From JAEZJZ01 sp050949055 (GTDB lineage Bacteria > Bacillota > UBA994 > UBA5500), in the NCBI GenBank assembly GCA_050949055.1, contig JBMNFA010000009.1, forward strand, positions 434,001 to 498,000: DNA of 64,000 nt, in the 5' to 3' direction. Of this stretch, positions 44,079 to 52,918 are shown piece after piece. Below the pieces are notes generated by a model. The model was not told where the DNA came from, ran no database searches, and saw only the letters and a list, made by a program, of their open reading frames with translations. The translations under genes and the position numbers were made by a program. Each line of letters begins with the position of its first letter. The stretch's first letter is position 1.

Positions 44079-45431
44079 ATGAAGGCCAGAAGCAAGTTTG
44101 TTTGCCAGGCATGCGGGTACGAGACGCCCAAATGGCTGGGGCGTTGCCCTGAGTGTGGCGAATGGGGGACGCTGCAAGAGGAGGCGGTGCGGCTGTCTAC
44201 ATCCTCGGTCCCCCGAAGCAAGAGTAGCCCGCCCGTACGGCTGCAAGACGTGCGCAGCATGCAGCTGGCTCGCCGCTCCACCGCTATCGCCGAGCTGGAT
44301 CGGGTGCTCGGCTCCGGTATCGTCTCTGGCGAGGTGGTCTTGGTCGGCGGCGATCCGGGTATCGGCAAATCCACCCTGCTGATGCAGTTAGCCGGCAATA
44401 TGGCTGCGCAGGGTGTTCAGGTGCTCTATGTTTCCGGCGAGGAGTCGGTGGAGCAGACTAAGCTGCGCGCCGACCGGTTGAGAGTCGGTCCGGGTCCGCT
44501 GTTCCTGGCAGCCGAAACCGACGCCGCCACCATTATGGATCATCTGCTCACGGTAAAACCCGAAATAGCGATTATCGACTCCATCCAGACTATGCACGAC
44601 GCCGCCCTCAGCTCTGCTCCCGGCACCGTCAGCCAAGTCAGGGAGTGCGCCAGCAAACTGATTCGTTACGCCAAAGAGTCCGGTGCAGCCGTATTCCTGG
44701 TCGGCCATGTCACCAAGGAAGGGTCTATCGCTGGCCCCAAAGTATTGGAGCATATGGTGGACGCGGTACTCCACTTTGAGGGAGAGCGGCACCAATCTTT
44801 CCGCATTCTGAGGGCGGTGAAGAATCGCTTTGGCTCCACCAACGAAATCGGCGTCTTCCAAATGGGGGAATTGGGGCTAAGAGAAGTAGCGAACCCGTCC
44901 CAGCTGTTCTTGGGCGAGCGCCCGGTGGGCGTGGCTGGGTCGGTGGTGGTAGCCGCCATGGAGGGCACCCGGCCGGTGTTGGTGGAAGTACAAGCGTTGT
45001 TGGCCAGTTCCAGCCTAGCCACCCCGCGGCGTATGACCTCTGGTGTGGATGGCAATCGAGTAGCCATGATTCTGGCGGTGCTAGAAAAGCGGCTAGGCAT
45101 GCAGTTGCAGTATCAGGACACGTATGTCAACGCGGTGGGCGGGGTGAGAATTCCGGATCCGGCGGCGGATCTGGGCATGGCGATAGCGATAGCCTCCAGT
45201 TTCCGCGACCGACCGACGGGGCCCTTGGATCTGATCCTGGGCGAGGTAGGGCTGACGGGAGAAGTACGGGCTGTCAGCCGGGCCGAGAGCCGAATCAATG
45301 AAGCGGTGAAATTGGGTTTTAGACGCGTGATCCTCCCCAAAGCCAATCTCCCTAGCGGCACAAAGCGCAGCGACATCCAGCTGATCGGCATATCTTCGGT
45401 GGCCGACGCACTGCAAAGGGCTTTTGACTGA
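44079..45431 (+). CDS. radA: DNA repair protein RadA
   Basis: A 450-residue RecA-like protein that helps process recombination intermediates. It has a four-cysteine zinc finger (C9, C12, C23, C26), Walker A GGDPGIGKSTLLMQ, the RadA-specific KNRFG in LRAVKNRFGST, and a Lon-like C-terminal domain (GVRIPDPAADLGMAIAIAS). ATG 44079 has GGAAGGTGA upstream and is chosen over GTG 44070. TATAAT at 44050-44055 with an extended TGG gives a likely promoter. Confidence 0.95.
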   Translation: MKARSKFVCQACGYETPKWLGRCPECGEWGTLQEEAVRLSTSSVPRSKSSPPVRLQDVRSMQLARRSTAIAELDRVLGSGIVSGEVVLVGGDPGIGKSTLLMQLAGNMAAQGVQVLYVSGEESVEQTKLRADRLRVGPGPLFLAAETDAATIMDHLLTVKPEIAIIDSIQTMHDAALSSAPGTVSQVRECASKLIRYAKESGAAVFLVGHVTKEGSIAGPKVLEHMVDAVLHFEGERHQSFRILRAVKNRFGSTNEIGVFQMGELGLREVANPSQLFLGERPVGVAGSVVVAAMEGTRPVLVEVQALLASSSLATPRRMTSGVDGNRVAMILAVLEKRLGMQLQYQDTYVNAVGGVRIPDPAADLGMAIAIASSFRDRPTGPLDLILGEVGLTGEVRAVSRAESRINEAVKLGFRRVILPKANLPSGTKRSDIQLIGISSVADALQRAFD

Positions 45432-45451
45432 TCTTGCGGGCGTGATATAGT
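45424..45451 (+). promoter_or_regulatory. Candidate promoter of disA
   Basis: TTGACT at 45424-45429 (within the radA 3' end) and TATAGT at 45446-45451, 16 bp apart. Confidence 0.55.
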
Positions 45452-45499
45452 AAAGGTGGGCACACAAGCCAATTCGTCGCTGTGACAGGAGGTGCTACG

Positions 45500-46576
45500 A
45501 TGGCAGATGAGCGGGAAGATCGGTTGCTGGCTGCGTTGCGCAGCATTGCTCCCGGCACGGCACTGCGGGAGGGCTTGGACAATGTTCTGCGAGCGAGGAC
45601 AGGGGCAATAATCGTCATGTCAGATTCCTCGCAGATGATGGAACTGGTGGATGGAGGCTTTCACCTCAACTATGACTTCACCCCAGCCGCCCTGTACGAA
45701 CTGGCCAAGATGGATGGCGCAATCATTTTGAGCTCCGACGGGCGCAAGATTCTCTGTGCCAATGCCCAGCTGGTTCCGGATACCACAGTTCCCTCCACCG
45801 AGACCGGCATCCGCCATCGTACTGCTGAGCGGGTGGCCCGTTTGACCAACGAGATAGTGATTGCCATCTCCCAGCGCCGCAACATTATCAGCGTCTACAG
45901 AGGTTCCCAGAAGTACATCCTGCGCGAATTGAGCGTGATCCTGTCCAAGGCCAACCAAGCCTTGCAGACATTGGAGAAATACAAGGTGGTTTTGGATCAA
46001 GCGCTGACCAATCTCACCGCACTGGAATTTGAGGATCAGGTGACCATCTACGATGTCAGCACGGTGATGCAGCGTTTTGAGATGGTCTCGCGCATCGTGG
46101 CCGAGATCAAACGGTACATAGTGGAGCTAGGGTCAGAAGGCCGTCTGGTGAACATGCAGCTGGTGGAACTGGTGGGCAATTATGAGCAAGAGTCGCTGGC
46201 AGTGGTCAAGGACTATGCCGCTCCCGGGGAAACCAGGCAACCCGAGGAAATCTGGGAACAGGTGGGGCGATTCACCGCCGATGAACTGTTGGAACCGATC
46301 AGCGTCTGCCGCGTGATGGGTTACGGCACCAACCTGAACGCCCTGGAGCAATCCGTTTCCCCCGGCGGTTACCGGGTATTGAGCAAGATCCCGCGCTTAC
46401 CTAGTTCGGTGATCGAGAACCTGGTCCGCGTATTTGGTAACTTGCAGGGCATGATCAGAGCTTCCATCGAGGAACTGGATGAGGTGGAGGGAATCGGAGA
46501 AGTGCGGGCCAGGGCAGTCAGGGATGGCTTGCGTCGCCTGCGGGAACAGGCTCTGGTTGACCGTCATTTGGGATAA
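45500..46576 (+). CDS. disA: DNA integrity scanning protein, diadenylate cyclase DisA
   Basis: A 358-residue enzyme that makes c-di-AMP from ATP and pauses at branched DNA to delay sporulation. The DAC motifs are D72-G73-A74 (MDGAIILS) and R105-H106-R107 (GIRHRTAER). A helical spine follows, and the C-terminus has a helix-hairpin-helix DNA-binding domain (DEVEGIGEVRARAVRDG). ATG 45500 has AGGAGGTG 5 bases upstream. It follows radA as in many Firmicutes. Confidence 0.96.
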   Translation: MADEREDRLLAALRSIAPGTALREGLDNVLRARTGAIIVMSDSSQMMELVDGGFHLNYDFTPAALYELAKMDGAIILSSDGRKILCANAQLVPDTTVPSTETGIRHRTAERVARLTNEIVIAISQRRNIISVYRGSQKYILRELSVILSKANQALQTLEKYKVVLDQALTNLTALEFEDQVTIYDVSTVMQRFEMVSRIVAEIKRYIVELGSEGRLVNMQLVELVGNYEQESLAVVKDYAAPGETRQPEEIWEQVGRFTADELLEPISVCRVMGYGTNLNALEQSVSPGGYRVLSKIPRLPSSVIENLVRVFGNLQGMIRASIEELDEVEGIGEVRARAVRDGLRRLREQALVDRHLG

Positions 46577-46595
46577 AAATCAAGATCAAAACCAA

Positions 46596-46625
46596 AACCA
46601 GGGCACCCAGACCAGGGCCCTGGTT
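46596..46625 (+). terminator. Terminator after disA
   Basis: AACCAGGGC at 46596-46604 pairs with GCCCTGGTT at 46617-46625; a weak T-rich stretch follows. It may also serve the convergent gene. Confidence 0.5.
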
Positions 46626-46644
46626 GATTATGTTTTGTGGCTAC

Positions 46645-47040
46645 TTAGGAAAGGTTGAAGACACCCAGCGTATTCAGGCGCTTTTTCTCTTTTTCCAACA
46701 CATCGGAGAGGTTCAAGTGCATCACCTCGCAGAGGGCAGTCAGGTAGAACAGGTTGGAACCCAGCTCACTCTCGATGATCTCTCGGCAATGTTCGCAGAG
46801 CTCGCCCTTCACATGAGTTTGGGTTTGCTGGCGATACTCTTCCAATGACATTTGGTCGCTGGCCGGCTGCCTGCTGGCTGCTATGGCCAGGCAACCACAA
46901 TTGGTCACTGCTTTGGCTACGGCTCGATTGACACGGGCATTCGCTTCCTGAAGCTTCGAGAGCACATCCAAGATGCTTCTGTGACGGATCAAATAGTCGC
47001 CCACTGCCTGCTGGAAGACTTCGCAACTGCCATCCTTCAA
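46645..47040 (-). CDS. Conserved clostridial protein (DUF1573-labelled type), 131 residues
   Basis: An all-helical minus-strand protein. IRHRSILDVLSKLQEANARVNRAVAKAVTNCGC and ELCEHCREIIESELGSNLFYLTALC are strongly family-like; I recall close relatives labelled DUF1573 in clostridia. The cysteine pairs CGC and CEHC could bind a metal. Its function is unknown, but family members tend to lie beside disA and carD. TTG 47040 (MKDGSCEVFQQ) has GAGGTGG about 7 bases upstream. Confidence 0.75.
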   Translation of the reverse strand: MKDGSCEVFQQAVGDYLIRHRSILDVLSKLQEANARVNRAVAKAVTNCGCLAIAASRQPASDQMSLEEYRQQTQTHVKGELCEHCREIIESELGSNLFYLTALCEVMHLNLSDVLEKEKKRLNTLGVFNLS

Positions 47041-47247
47041 AGGGCTACCACCTCTTTGCCTAAGAAATCGCTTGCTTCTTCATTATACTGACAGGCCACA
47101 GCTGTTGTCAATTTCCAGCCCGGCCAGCCGTTGAGTCTAGCCCGGGGTTTCAGGCGATGGGGCTCTGGTCGCCAGAAGGAAGGTGCCAGTTCACGGCCAC
47201 ATGGCTTGAGCCCCACTTACCTAACCGCCATCCCACAAGATTGAGGT

Positions 47248-47277
47248 TTGACAACTGATTGTACCGTGTGATAAAAT
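47248..47277 (+). promoter_or_regulatory. carD promoter 1
   Basis: TTGACA at 47248-47253 and TAAAAT at 47272-47277, 18 bp apart. Confidence 0.6.
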
Positions 47278-47286
47278 GCTGTTTTC

Positions 47287-47316
47287 TTGACACGCCTCCT
47301 GCAAGAATGGTAACCT
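47287..47316 (+). promoter_or_regulatory. carD promoter 2
   Basis: TTGACA at 47287-47292 and TAACCT at 47311-47316, 18 bp apart, in tandem with the first. The RBS AGGAGGTG follows. Confidence 0.45.
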
Positions 47317-47340
47317 ATAGTAGAGGAGGTGTAGCCAGCG

Positions 47341-47820
47341 GTGTTTAGATTAGGTGATCGCGTGGTCTACCCGATGCATGGTGCCGGTGTGATTGAGGCT
47401 ATCGAAGAGAAGGAAATACTGGGCGAAAAGCAGAAGTATTACATTATGAAGCTGCCCCTGGGCGAAATGCGGGTGATGATTCCTTTAAATAATGCAGACA
47501 GCATTGGCATCCGAGAAGTGGTTGATGACGAGACAATCGATCAGGTTCTAGAAATCCTTAAACAGGACCAAACTACCATGCCAGCCAATTGGAATCAGCG
47601 CTATCGAGCCAATCTGGAGAAGATGCGCAGCGGGGACATTTCCATGGTGGCCGAGGTGGTCAGAAACTTGATGAAAAGGGATCACGAGAAGGGCCTGTCC
47701 ACCGGTGAGAGAAAGATGCTGGATACGGCCAGACAGATATTGATCAGCGAGTTGATCCTCGTCAAGGAGATTGAGGAAGAATCGGCTACGCGTCTGATCG
47801 ATCAGCTTGTGGAGAGCTAA
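47341..47820 (+). CDS. CarD/CdnL-family transcriptional regulator
   Basis: A 159-residue CarD protein: an N-terminal RNA-polymerase-interacting Tudor-like domain (FRLGDRVVYPMHGAGVIEAIEE to MRVMIPLNNADSIGIREV) and a helical C-terminal DNA-binding domain. CarD proteins stabilise the open promoter complex, notably at rRNA genes. It starts at GTG 47341 behind AGGAGGTG. Monocistronic, with a terminator at its end. Confidence 0.92.
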   Translation: MFRLGDRVVYPMHGAGVIEAIEEKEILGEKQKYYIMKLPLGEMRVMIPLNNADSIGIREVVDDETIDQVLEILKQDQTTMPANWNQRYRANLEKMRSGDISMVAEVVRNLMKRDHEKGLSTGERKMLDTARQILISELILVKEIEEESATRLIDQLVES

Positions 47821-47852
47821 CGAGGGACGTTAATTCGCCCCTCGTTTTCTTG
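47820..47852 (+). terminator. Terminator after carD
   Basis: ACGAGGG pairs with CCCTCGT across a short loop, followed by TTTTCTTG. The stem starts at the carD stop codon. Confidence 0.75.
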
Positions 47853-47998
47853 TAGTTGCTGCAACCCAAATTCACTTTTATTCGTACAAGCTAGTAGCAC
47901 ACTTATTCGGCACTCGAACACCCGTCTGGGCATTCAGCAGGGGGTTGGGCTGTGAGTGATGTTACTGCTCTACATAATCAACGAAAGGAGGTGAAAAT

Positions 47999-49057
47999 AT
48001 GTTAGTGCGGATTACTCGCATCCTGATCGGTGTTTTGGGCTTGATGCTGGGATACCAGCTCACCGATCACTTTTCGCCGTTGATCGCTGAGTATATCGTC
48101 TCTTGGACGCCCCCGCTAACTCTGTCCTTAAACATTCTGGGCGCGGTTATTCTAGGCCTCATATTCTATCTTATCTCCCCAGGTGTGATCAGGTGGGTTG
48201 GGCAATTATCGAGTCTGATGGAGACCCATGTGCAGAAGGTGCCTACTCAGGATATAGTCATTGGCACAGTCGGCTTGATCGTCGGTTTGATCATCGCCAA
48301 CTTGCTGGGTTTCGCTCTGATGGGAATCCCTTTGATCGGCTCTTACCTGCCCATTGCCTCCAACGTACTATTTGGCTATCTTGGCGTGAACGTGGCTATC
48401 AAGAAGCGCGAAGAACTGGGGACCATTCTCTCGTTTCCCAGCAGGGCCTCCAAGTCTTCCAGAAGAGATGTATATAAAGTCTTGGATACCAGCGTGATCA
48501 TCGACGGGCGCATTGCCGATGTGGCTAAGGCGGGCTTTTTGGAAGGGATTCTGATCGTCCCCAACTTCGTCTTAGAGGAGTTGCGCCACATCGCCGACTC
48601 CGCCGACGCCACCCGGCGCAACCGCGGGAGACGGGGTTTGGATGTGCTCAACCAGATTCAGAAGGAGCTGGGGCTAAACGTACAGATCGTCGACCGGGAC
48701 TTTGAAGATGTGCTAGAGGTAGACAGCAAACTGATTCGCTTGGCACAAACCATCAACGCAAAAATTCTGACCACCGACTATAATCTGAACAAAGTCTGCG
48801 AGCTGCAGGGAGTTCCGGTGTTAAATGTCAACGAATTGGCCAATGCAGTCAAACCGGTGGTGTTGCCTGGGGAAGAGATGGTAGTCTCGGTGATGAAGGA
48901 AGGAAAAGAATTCAACCAAGGCGTAGCCTATTTGGATGATGGAACGATGATTGTAGTCGATAACGGGCGCCGCCATATCGGCGAGAAACTAGCCGTGGTG
49001 GTGACCAGTGTGCTGCAGACGTCTGCCGGCAGAATGATCTTTGCCCGTGTGCGGTAA
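47999..49057 (+). CDS. PIN/TRAM-domain membrane protein (YacL-like)
   Basis: A 352-residue protein with four hydrophobic segments in residues 1-130, a PIN ribonuclease domain from about 158 (KVLDTSVIIDGRIAD, then DADATRRNRGRRGLD-like and ILTTDYNLNKVC, supplying the acidic residues) and a C-terminal TRAM RNA-binding domain (GEKLAVVVTSVLQTSAGRMIFAR). Probably a membrane-tethered ribonuclease; the substrate is unknown. AAAGGAGGTG precedes the ATG. The carD-yacL-ispD order is conserved in Firmicutes. Confidence 0.9.
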   Translation: MLVRITRILIGVLGLMLGYQLTDHFSPLIAEYIVSWTPPLTLSLNILGAVILGLIFYLISPGVIRWVGQLSSLMETHVQKVPTQDIVIGTVGLIVGLIIANLLGFALMGIPLIGSYLPIASNVLFGYLGVNVAIKKREELGTILSFPSRASKSSRRDVYKVLDTSVIIDGRIADVAKAGFLEGILIVPNFVLEELRHIADSADATRRNRGRRGLDVLNQIQKELGLNVQIVDRDFEDVLEVDSKLIRLAQTINAKILTTDYNLNKVCELQGVPVLNVNELANAVKPVVLPGEEMVVSVMKEGKEFNQGVAYLDDGTMIVVDNGRRHIGEKLAVVVTSVLQTSAGRMIFARVR

Positions 49058-49070
49058 GCGGATAACCAGC

Positions 49071-49098
49071 AAAAGGGCTGTCGCAAGACAGCCCTTTT
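49071..49098 (+). terminator. Terminator after the PIN/TRAM gene
   Basis: AAAGGGCTGTC-gcaa-GACAGCCCTTT followed by T. The stem shares GGGCTGTC with the one at 9794. Confidence 0.8.
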
Positions 49099-49141
49099 GA
49101 CTCTCCCAGTCGCTTTGCGACAGCCCCCTCGCCACGGGGGC
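49099..49141. repeat. Dispersed CTCCCAGTC/GACAGCCCCCTC repeat
   Basis: ACTCTCCCAGTCGCTTTGCG then ACAGCCCCCTC-gccac-GGGGGC. Third locus of the family also seen at 9746 and 19658. Confidence 0.65.
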
Positions 49142-49290
49142 CAAATTACGAGGGGGAAAGACAGCCTGACATCCATTGCTAGCTCTGATTGAACGTTTGA
49201 GGGCAGTGGGCATGACTAAGCAATCGCCAATCATCGACTACTCCCTACCTGTTTTCAAAAGAAGGAACTTTACTCTAGGAGTGAGCAGCA

Positions 49291-49968
49291 ATGTTGACTG
49301 CATTGATAGTTGCAGCCGGATCCAGCCGCAGGATGGGCGACTTAGGAGACAAGATTTTTCTGCCGATCCTGGGGCGTCCCCTAATTGTGCACACCCTGGC
49401 ACCTTTTTGCCGCTCGTCGGACGTAGACGAGATAGTACTAGTCACAGCGGAGGAATCGGTTACCAAGCTGCGGCAAATGGTGTTAACATATCGTATAGAG
49501 AAAGTAACCGCTATCGTTGCCGGAGGCAGCTCCCGCCAGGAATCGGTGGCCCGAGGGCTGGCCAGCCTTTCTCCTTCCTGCCAGATGGTGGCCATCCATG
49601 ACGGTGCCCGACCCTGCCTGGGCGACGAACAGCTGCAGGCGGTGTTGCAGCTTGCCCGGGCCAAAGGGGCGGCTATTTTGGCCGTCCCGGTAAAGGATAC
49701 CATCAAACGGGTGCGGGCTGGGCTAGCAGTGGAGACGCCGGAGCGTAGCGAGTTGTTCCTGGCTCAGACACCGCAAGCCTTTCGGCGCCAGTGGATTGAA
49801 GATGCCCATCAACAGGCAAGAGCACTAGGTTTGTTGGCGACTGATGATGCCGCTCTGGTCACCGCTTCAGGCAGGGCGGTAGCTGTCGCTGAAGGTGATT
49901 ATACTAATATCAAAGTCACTACGCCGGAAGACTTGTTGTTGGCGGAACTGTTTCTTAGCCGGAGGTGA
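49291..49968 (+). CDS. ispD: 2-C-methyl-D-erythritol 4-phosphate cytidylyltransferase
   Basis: A 225-residue nucleotidyltransferase of the non-mevalonate isoprenoid pathway that makes CDP-ME from MEP and CTP. The CTP-binding start TALIVAAGSSRRMGDLGDK and the segments IVAGGSSRQESVARGL and AIHDGARPC are typical. CTAGGAGTG precedes the ATG. It is followed 7 bases later by ispF. Confidence 0.94.
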   Translation: MLTALIVAAGSSRRMGDLGDKIFLPILGRPLIVHTLAPFCRSSDVDEIVLVTAEESVTKLRQMVLTYRIEKVTAIVAGGSSRQESVARGLASLSPSCQMVAIHDGARPCLGDEQLQAVLQLARAKGAAILAVPVKDTIKRVRAGLAVETPERSELFLAQTPQAFRRQWIEDAHQQARALGLLATDDAALVTASGRAVAVAEGDYTNIKVTTPEDLLLAELFLSRR

Positions 49969-49975
49969 ACTATAG

Positions 49976-50458
49976 ATGGCTGTTGGAATCGGTTATGACT
50001 CCCATCGTCTGCAAAGCGGGCGGGCAATGCTCCTGGGCGGAGTGGAAATTGCCTACGACCTGGGCCTGGCGGGGCACTCTGATGCGGACGTGCTCACCCA
50101 CGCCATCATCGACGCACTGTTGGGCGCGGCAGCGTTGGGGGACATCGGACAGCACTTTCCAGATAACGAGCAGCGTTACCGCGGTATCTCCAGCCTGAAG
50201 CTGCTGGAGCAGGTCGGGCGACTGCTAGCTGGAGCAGGATGGCGGATTGTCAATGTCGATGCCACAGTCATCATCGAGCGCCCCAAACTGGCACCGCACA
50301 TCCCGGTCATGCGCCAACGGTTGGCGCGTTCCCTCGGGGTCGCCTCCGACCAGATCAGCGTCAAGGCGAAGACCAATGAAGGCATGGGCTTTGTCGGACG
50401 GGAAGAAGGAGTGGCAGCGATCGCTGTGGCGGAGGTGAAACGAAATGCACGAACCTAG
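49976..50458 (+). CDS. ispF: 2-C-methyl-D-erythritol 2,4-cyclodiphosphate synthase
   Basis: A 160-residue enzyme that cyclises CDP-ME 2-phosphate, two steps after IspD. The metal ligands D8 and H10 (GYDSHRL) and the downstream HSDADVLTHAIIDALLGAAALGDIG are clear, as is the end TNEGMGFVGREEGVAAIA. GGAGGTGA precedes the ATG. The last 14 bases overlap the next gene. Confidence 0.95.
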   Translation: MAVGIGYDSHRLQSGRAMLLGGVEIAYDLGLAGHSDADVLTHAIIDALLGAAALGDIGQHFPDNEQRYRGISSLKLLEQVGRLLAGAGWRIVNVDATVIIERPKLAPHIPVMRQRLARSLGVASDQISVKAKTNEGMGFVGREEGVAAIAVAEVKRNART

Positions 50459-50858
50459 CATGGACAAGCATGCGGTCGGCATCATGCCGCCCCTGGTGCT
50501 GGCCTTTGTCGGTGACGCAGTCTGGGAGCTAGATGTGCGTTGCCGCGCTGTCCACTCTCACCAGGGGAAGATCGTGGATCTACATCGGCTGACCGTTGAC
50601 CACGTGCAGGCCACGGCACAGGCATCCGCTGCCCGGGGGTTGCTGCATCTGTTGAATGAGGAAGAACAAGAGGTATTTCGGCGGGCCAAGAATACCAAAC
50701 CTTTGCGCATACCAAAGAGCGCCACTTTGGCTGACTATCGCTTTAGTACCGGTCTGGAGGCGGTGTTGGGATATCTGCACCTGAGCCAACAAAGCCAGCG
50801 TCTGGAGTTTATGCTGGAGCAGCTGTGGCAACTGCAGCAAGCAAAGGATAGCGTCTAG
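50445..50858 (+). CDS. mrnC: Mini-ribonuclease 3
   Basis: A 137-residue RNase III catalytic domain without a dsRNA-binding domain. The signature PLVLAFVGDAVWELDVR carries the catalytic acidic residues, and TLADYRFSTGLEAVLGYLHL the others. In B. subtilis Mini-III matures 23S rRNA ends. That makes it relevant to the insertion-laden 23S in this window. GGAGGTG precedes ATG 50445, inside ispF. The cysS gene usual here is missing. Confidence 0.93.
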   Translation: MHEPSMDKHAVGIMPPLVLAFVGDAVWELDVRCRAVHSHQGKIVDLHRLTVDHVQATAQASAARGLLHLLNEEEQEVFRRAKNTKPLRIPKSATLADYRFSTGLEAVLGYLHLSQQSQRLEFMLEQLWQLQQAKDSV

Positions 50859-50895
50859 CTGGGGAAGGAATCATCGCAGAGATGGAGGAGAGATT

Positions 50896-51564
50896 ATGAA
50901 AGTAACCCTGATCAAACATACACCAGAGCCAGAACAAACGGTGGCGGCCGCCGCCCGGCTCTGCTATTCACCCGACCAGGTGGAGGAATTGTTGGAGCAG
51001 ATGACGCCGAAGCGCATCCAGAAGCTCTTAAACACTTTGGTGGAGCAACAGCATTTCTCCCCTTTTGAACACGCTAGCTTCACCTTCGGGATCTCAGGTG
51101 TCAGCCGCAGCCTCTCCCATCAACTGGTTCGCCATCGGATCGCATCCTATTCACAGCAGTCACAACGCTACGTGGCCTTCGATGCCGTCCCGTTGGTGGT
51201 TCCTCCCTCCATCAGTTCTGATCCTGCGGCGCTGGAGGTTTTTGAGCAGGCCATGCAGACAGTAAGGCATGCTTATCGGCAATTGTTGGACAAGGTGCCA
51301 GCTGAAGACGCCCGGTATGTGTTGCCCAATGCTTGCCAGACCAACCTGGTGGTGACCATGAACGCTCGCAGCCTGTATAACTTCTTCCACTTGCGTTGCT
51401 GCAATCGGGCTCAGTGGGAGATTCGTGAGCTGGCATGGAGGATGCTGGCGTTGGTGCGCCAGGTGGCACCCACCCTGTTCAAGAATGCAGGTCCCGGATG
51501 TTGGGGTGAAGGCGGCTGTCAAGAGGGAGCGATGAGTTGCGGGGAGCCACCCGAGCGACTGTAG
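50896..51564 (+). CDS. thyX: Flavin-dependent thymidylate synthase
   Basis: A 222-residue ThyX with the signature RHRIASYSQQSQRY (RHRx7S) near residue 78. It methylates dUMP to dTMP with methylene-THF and FAD. HFSPFEHASFTFGISGVSRS and NARSLYNFFHLRCCNRAQWE are typical. The C-terminal stretch has several cysteines (GCWGEGGCQEGAMSC) that could bind a metal. Its place between mrnC and rlmB is common in clostridia. Confidence 0.94.
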   Translation: MKVTLIKHTPEPEQTVAAAARLCYSPDQVEELLEQMTPKRIQKLLNTLVEQQHFSPFEHASFTFGISGVSRSLSHQLVRHRIASYSQQSQRYVAFDAVPLVVPPSISSDPAALEVFEQAMQTVRHAYRQLLDKVPAEDARYVLPNACQTNLVVTMNARSLYNFFHLRCCNRAQWEIRELAWRMLALVRQVAPTLFKNAGPGCWGEGGCQEGAMSCGEPPERL

Positions 51565-51582
51565 CAGTTTGGAGGTACGTTG

Positions 51583-52320
51583 ATGGAACAATTGGAGGGT
51601 AGAAACCCTGTCTTGGAGGCCTTGCAGTCTGGCTTGGCCATTAACAGAATATCGATCGCCAAAGGCGTCAGGGGTAGACCCATCGATCAGATCGTCGCTC
51701 TCTGCAAACAGCAGAAGGTCAATCTGCAGTGGGTGGACCGCTCGCTGCTCGATCGCATCAGCCAAACCGGTGGCAGGCACCAGGGTGTGATTGCCGAGGT
51801 TGCCTCGGTTGGATATGCCTCTTTGGACCAAGTGGTGGAAAGCGCCCGGCAATCCGGCCGCGATTTGCTGCTGGTGATGCTCTGTGGGGTGGAGGATCCC
51901 CATAATCTCGGGTCAGTGATCCGCACCGCCGAGGCAGCGGGCGTACATGGGGTGATCATCCCTCGCCATCGGGCCGCTGGGGTTACAGCCGCCGTGGCCA
52001 GAGCGTCGGCGGGGGCTTTGGTACACATGCCCGTGGTGCGGGTGACAAACTTGGTTGATACCGTTAAGCAGCTGAAGGAACTGGGAGCTTTTGTGGTGGG
52101 GGCTGATGCAGCGGCGAGGCAACTGGCAGTGGAATGCGATCTGACCGGGCCATTGGTGCTGGTCTTGGGTGGGGAAGGCAAAGGTATCAGCCGTTTGCTG
52201 CGGGATAACTGCGACTGCTTGGTGCGCTTCCCTATGTTTGGGCAGGTGAACTCCCTCAACGTCAGTGTGTCGGCAGCTTTGCTCATCTATGAGGTTGTGC
52301 GCCAAAGCCAGAGCAAGTAA
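51583..52320 (+). CDS. rlmB: 23S rRNA (guanosine-2'-O)-methyltransferase RlmB-like
   Basis: A 245-residue SPOUT methyltransferase with an N-terminal substrate-binding domain (LEGRNPVLEALQSG) and the knotted catalytic domain: DPHNLGSVIRTAEAAGVHG, LVLGGEGKGISRL and NSLNVSVSAALLIYE. The family methylates a ribose in 23S rRNA or tRNA; position cannot be fixed. ATG 51583 lies 6 bases after GGAGGT. Confidence 0.92.
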   Translation: MEQLEGRNPVLEALQSGLAINRISIAKGVRGRPIDQIVALCKQQKVNLQWVDRSLLDRISQTGGRHQGVIAEVASVGYASLDQVVESARQSGRDLLLVMLCGVEDPHNLGSVIRTAEAAGVHGVIIPRHRAAGVTAAVARASAGALVHMPVVRVTNLVDTVKQLKELGAFVVGADAAARQLAVECDLTGPLVLVLGGEGKGISRLLRDNCDCLVRFPMFGQVNSLNVSVSAALLIYEVVRQSQSK

Positions 52321-52356
52321 ATTGCCGATCAGTATATTATGTCAACTCTACCTGCC

Positions 52357-52427
52357 TTGCTCAGCAATCGCAGTTATTTTATAATAGGACATGTAGTAAA
52401 GTGTCGAAGAGTGTCTTGGACACTTTA
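52357..52427 (+). promoter_or_regulatory. Candidate promoter and leader hairpin upstream of sigH
   Basis: TTGCTC at 52357-52362 and TATAAT at 52380-52385, 17 bp apart. A TAAAGTGTC/GACACTTTA stem at 52397-52427 follows, near the predicted start. Confidence 0.5.
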
Positions 52428-52550
52428 TTGGCTCAGAATGCCACCCAGTAACACCCAAGAATGTTGCTAAGTGGCGCATGCGGAGCTTGCTGTAGTTGCT
52501 GACGCAACTAATGATTAGGATCGCCTGTTCCTGAACATGCCGAGTTGATT

Positions 52551-52875
52551 GTTGCTTCGCAACAATCGCTTTATTGCCCGCAACACCTGACGGTGTTGCT
52601 AGTAGGTACAAGCCGATAGTTGCTTCGCAACAATCGCTTTATTGCCCGCAACACCTGACGGTGTTGCTAGTAGGTACAAGCCGATAGTTGCTTCGCAACA
52701 ATCGCTTTATTGCCCGCAACACCTGACGGTGTTGCTAGTAGGTACAAGCCGATAGTTGCTTCGCAACAATCACTTTATTGCCCGCAACACCTGACGGTGT
52801 TGCTAGTAGGTACAAGCCGATAGTTGCTTCGCAACAATCACTTTATTGCCCGCAACACCTGACGGTGTTGCTAGT
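52551..52875 (-). repeat. 68 bp tandem repeat, five copies
   Basis: Copies begin at 52551, 52619, 52687, 52755 and 52823, each starting GTTGCTTCGCAACAATC; the last is partial. Within each lie two hairpins, GTTGC-ttc-GCAAC and GCAACACC-tgac-GGTGTTGC. Copies are nearly identical: TCGCTT in the first three, TCACTT in the last two. Same unit as 12393-12513, reversed. No gene in 52321-52918. Confidence 0.95.
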
Positions 52876-52918
52876 GGATGGTAGTCTGGTGGTTTTCCAT
52901 GCTTGGAGGCGATAATTA

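Noticed and set aside
49176..49601. 141-codon plus-strand frame upstream of and within ispD
   Set aside because: It overlaps ispD in another frame and has no RBS; ispD is unambiguous.
52551..52875. CRISPR array
   Set aside because: The whole 68 bp unit repeats with no variable spacers, and no cas genes are near.
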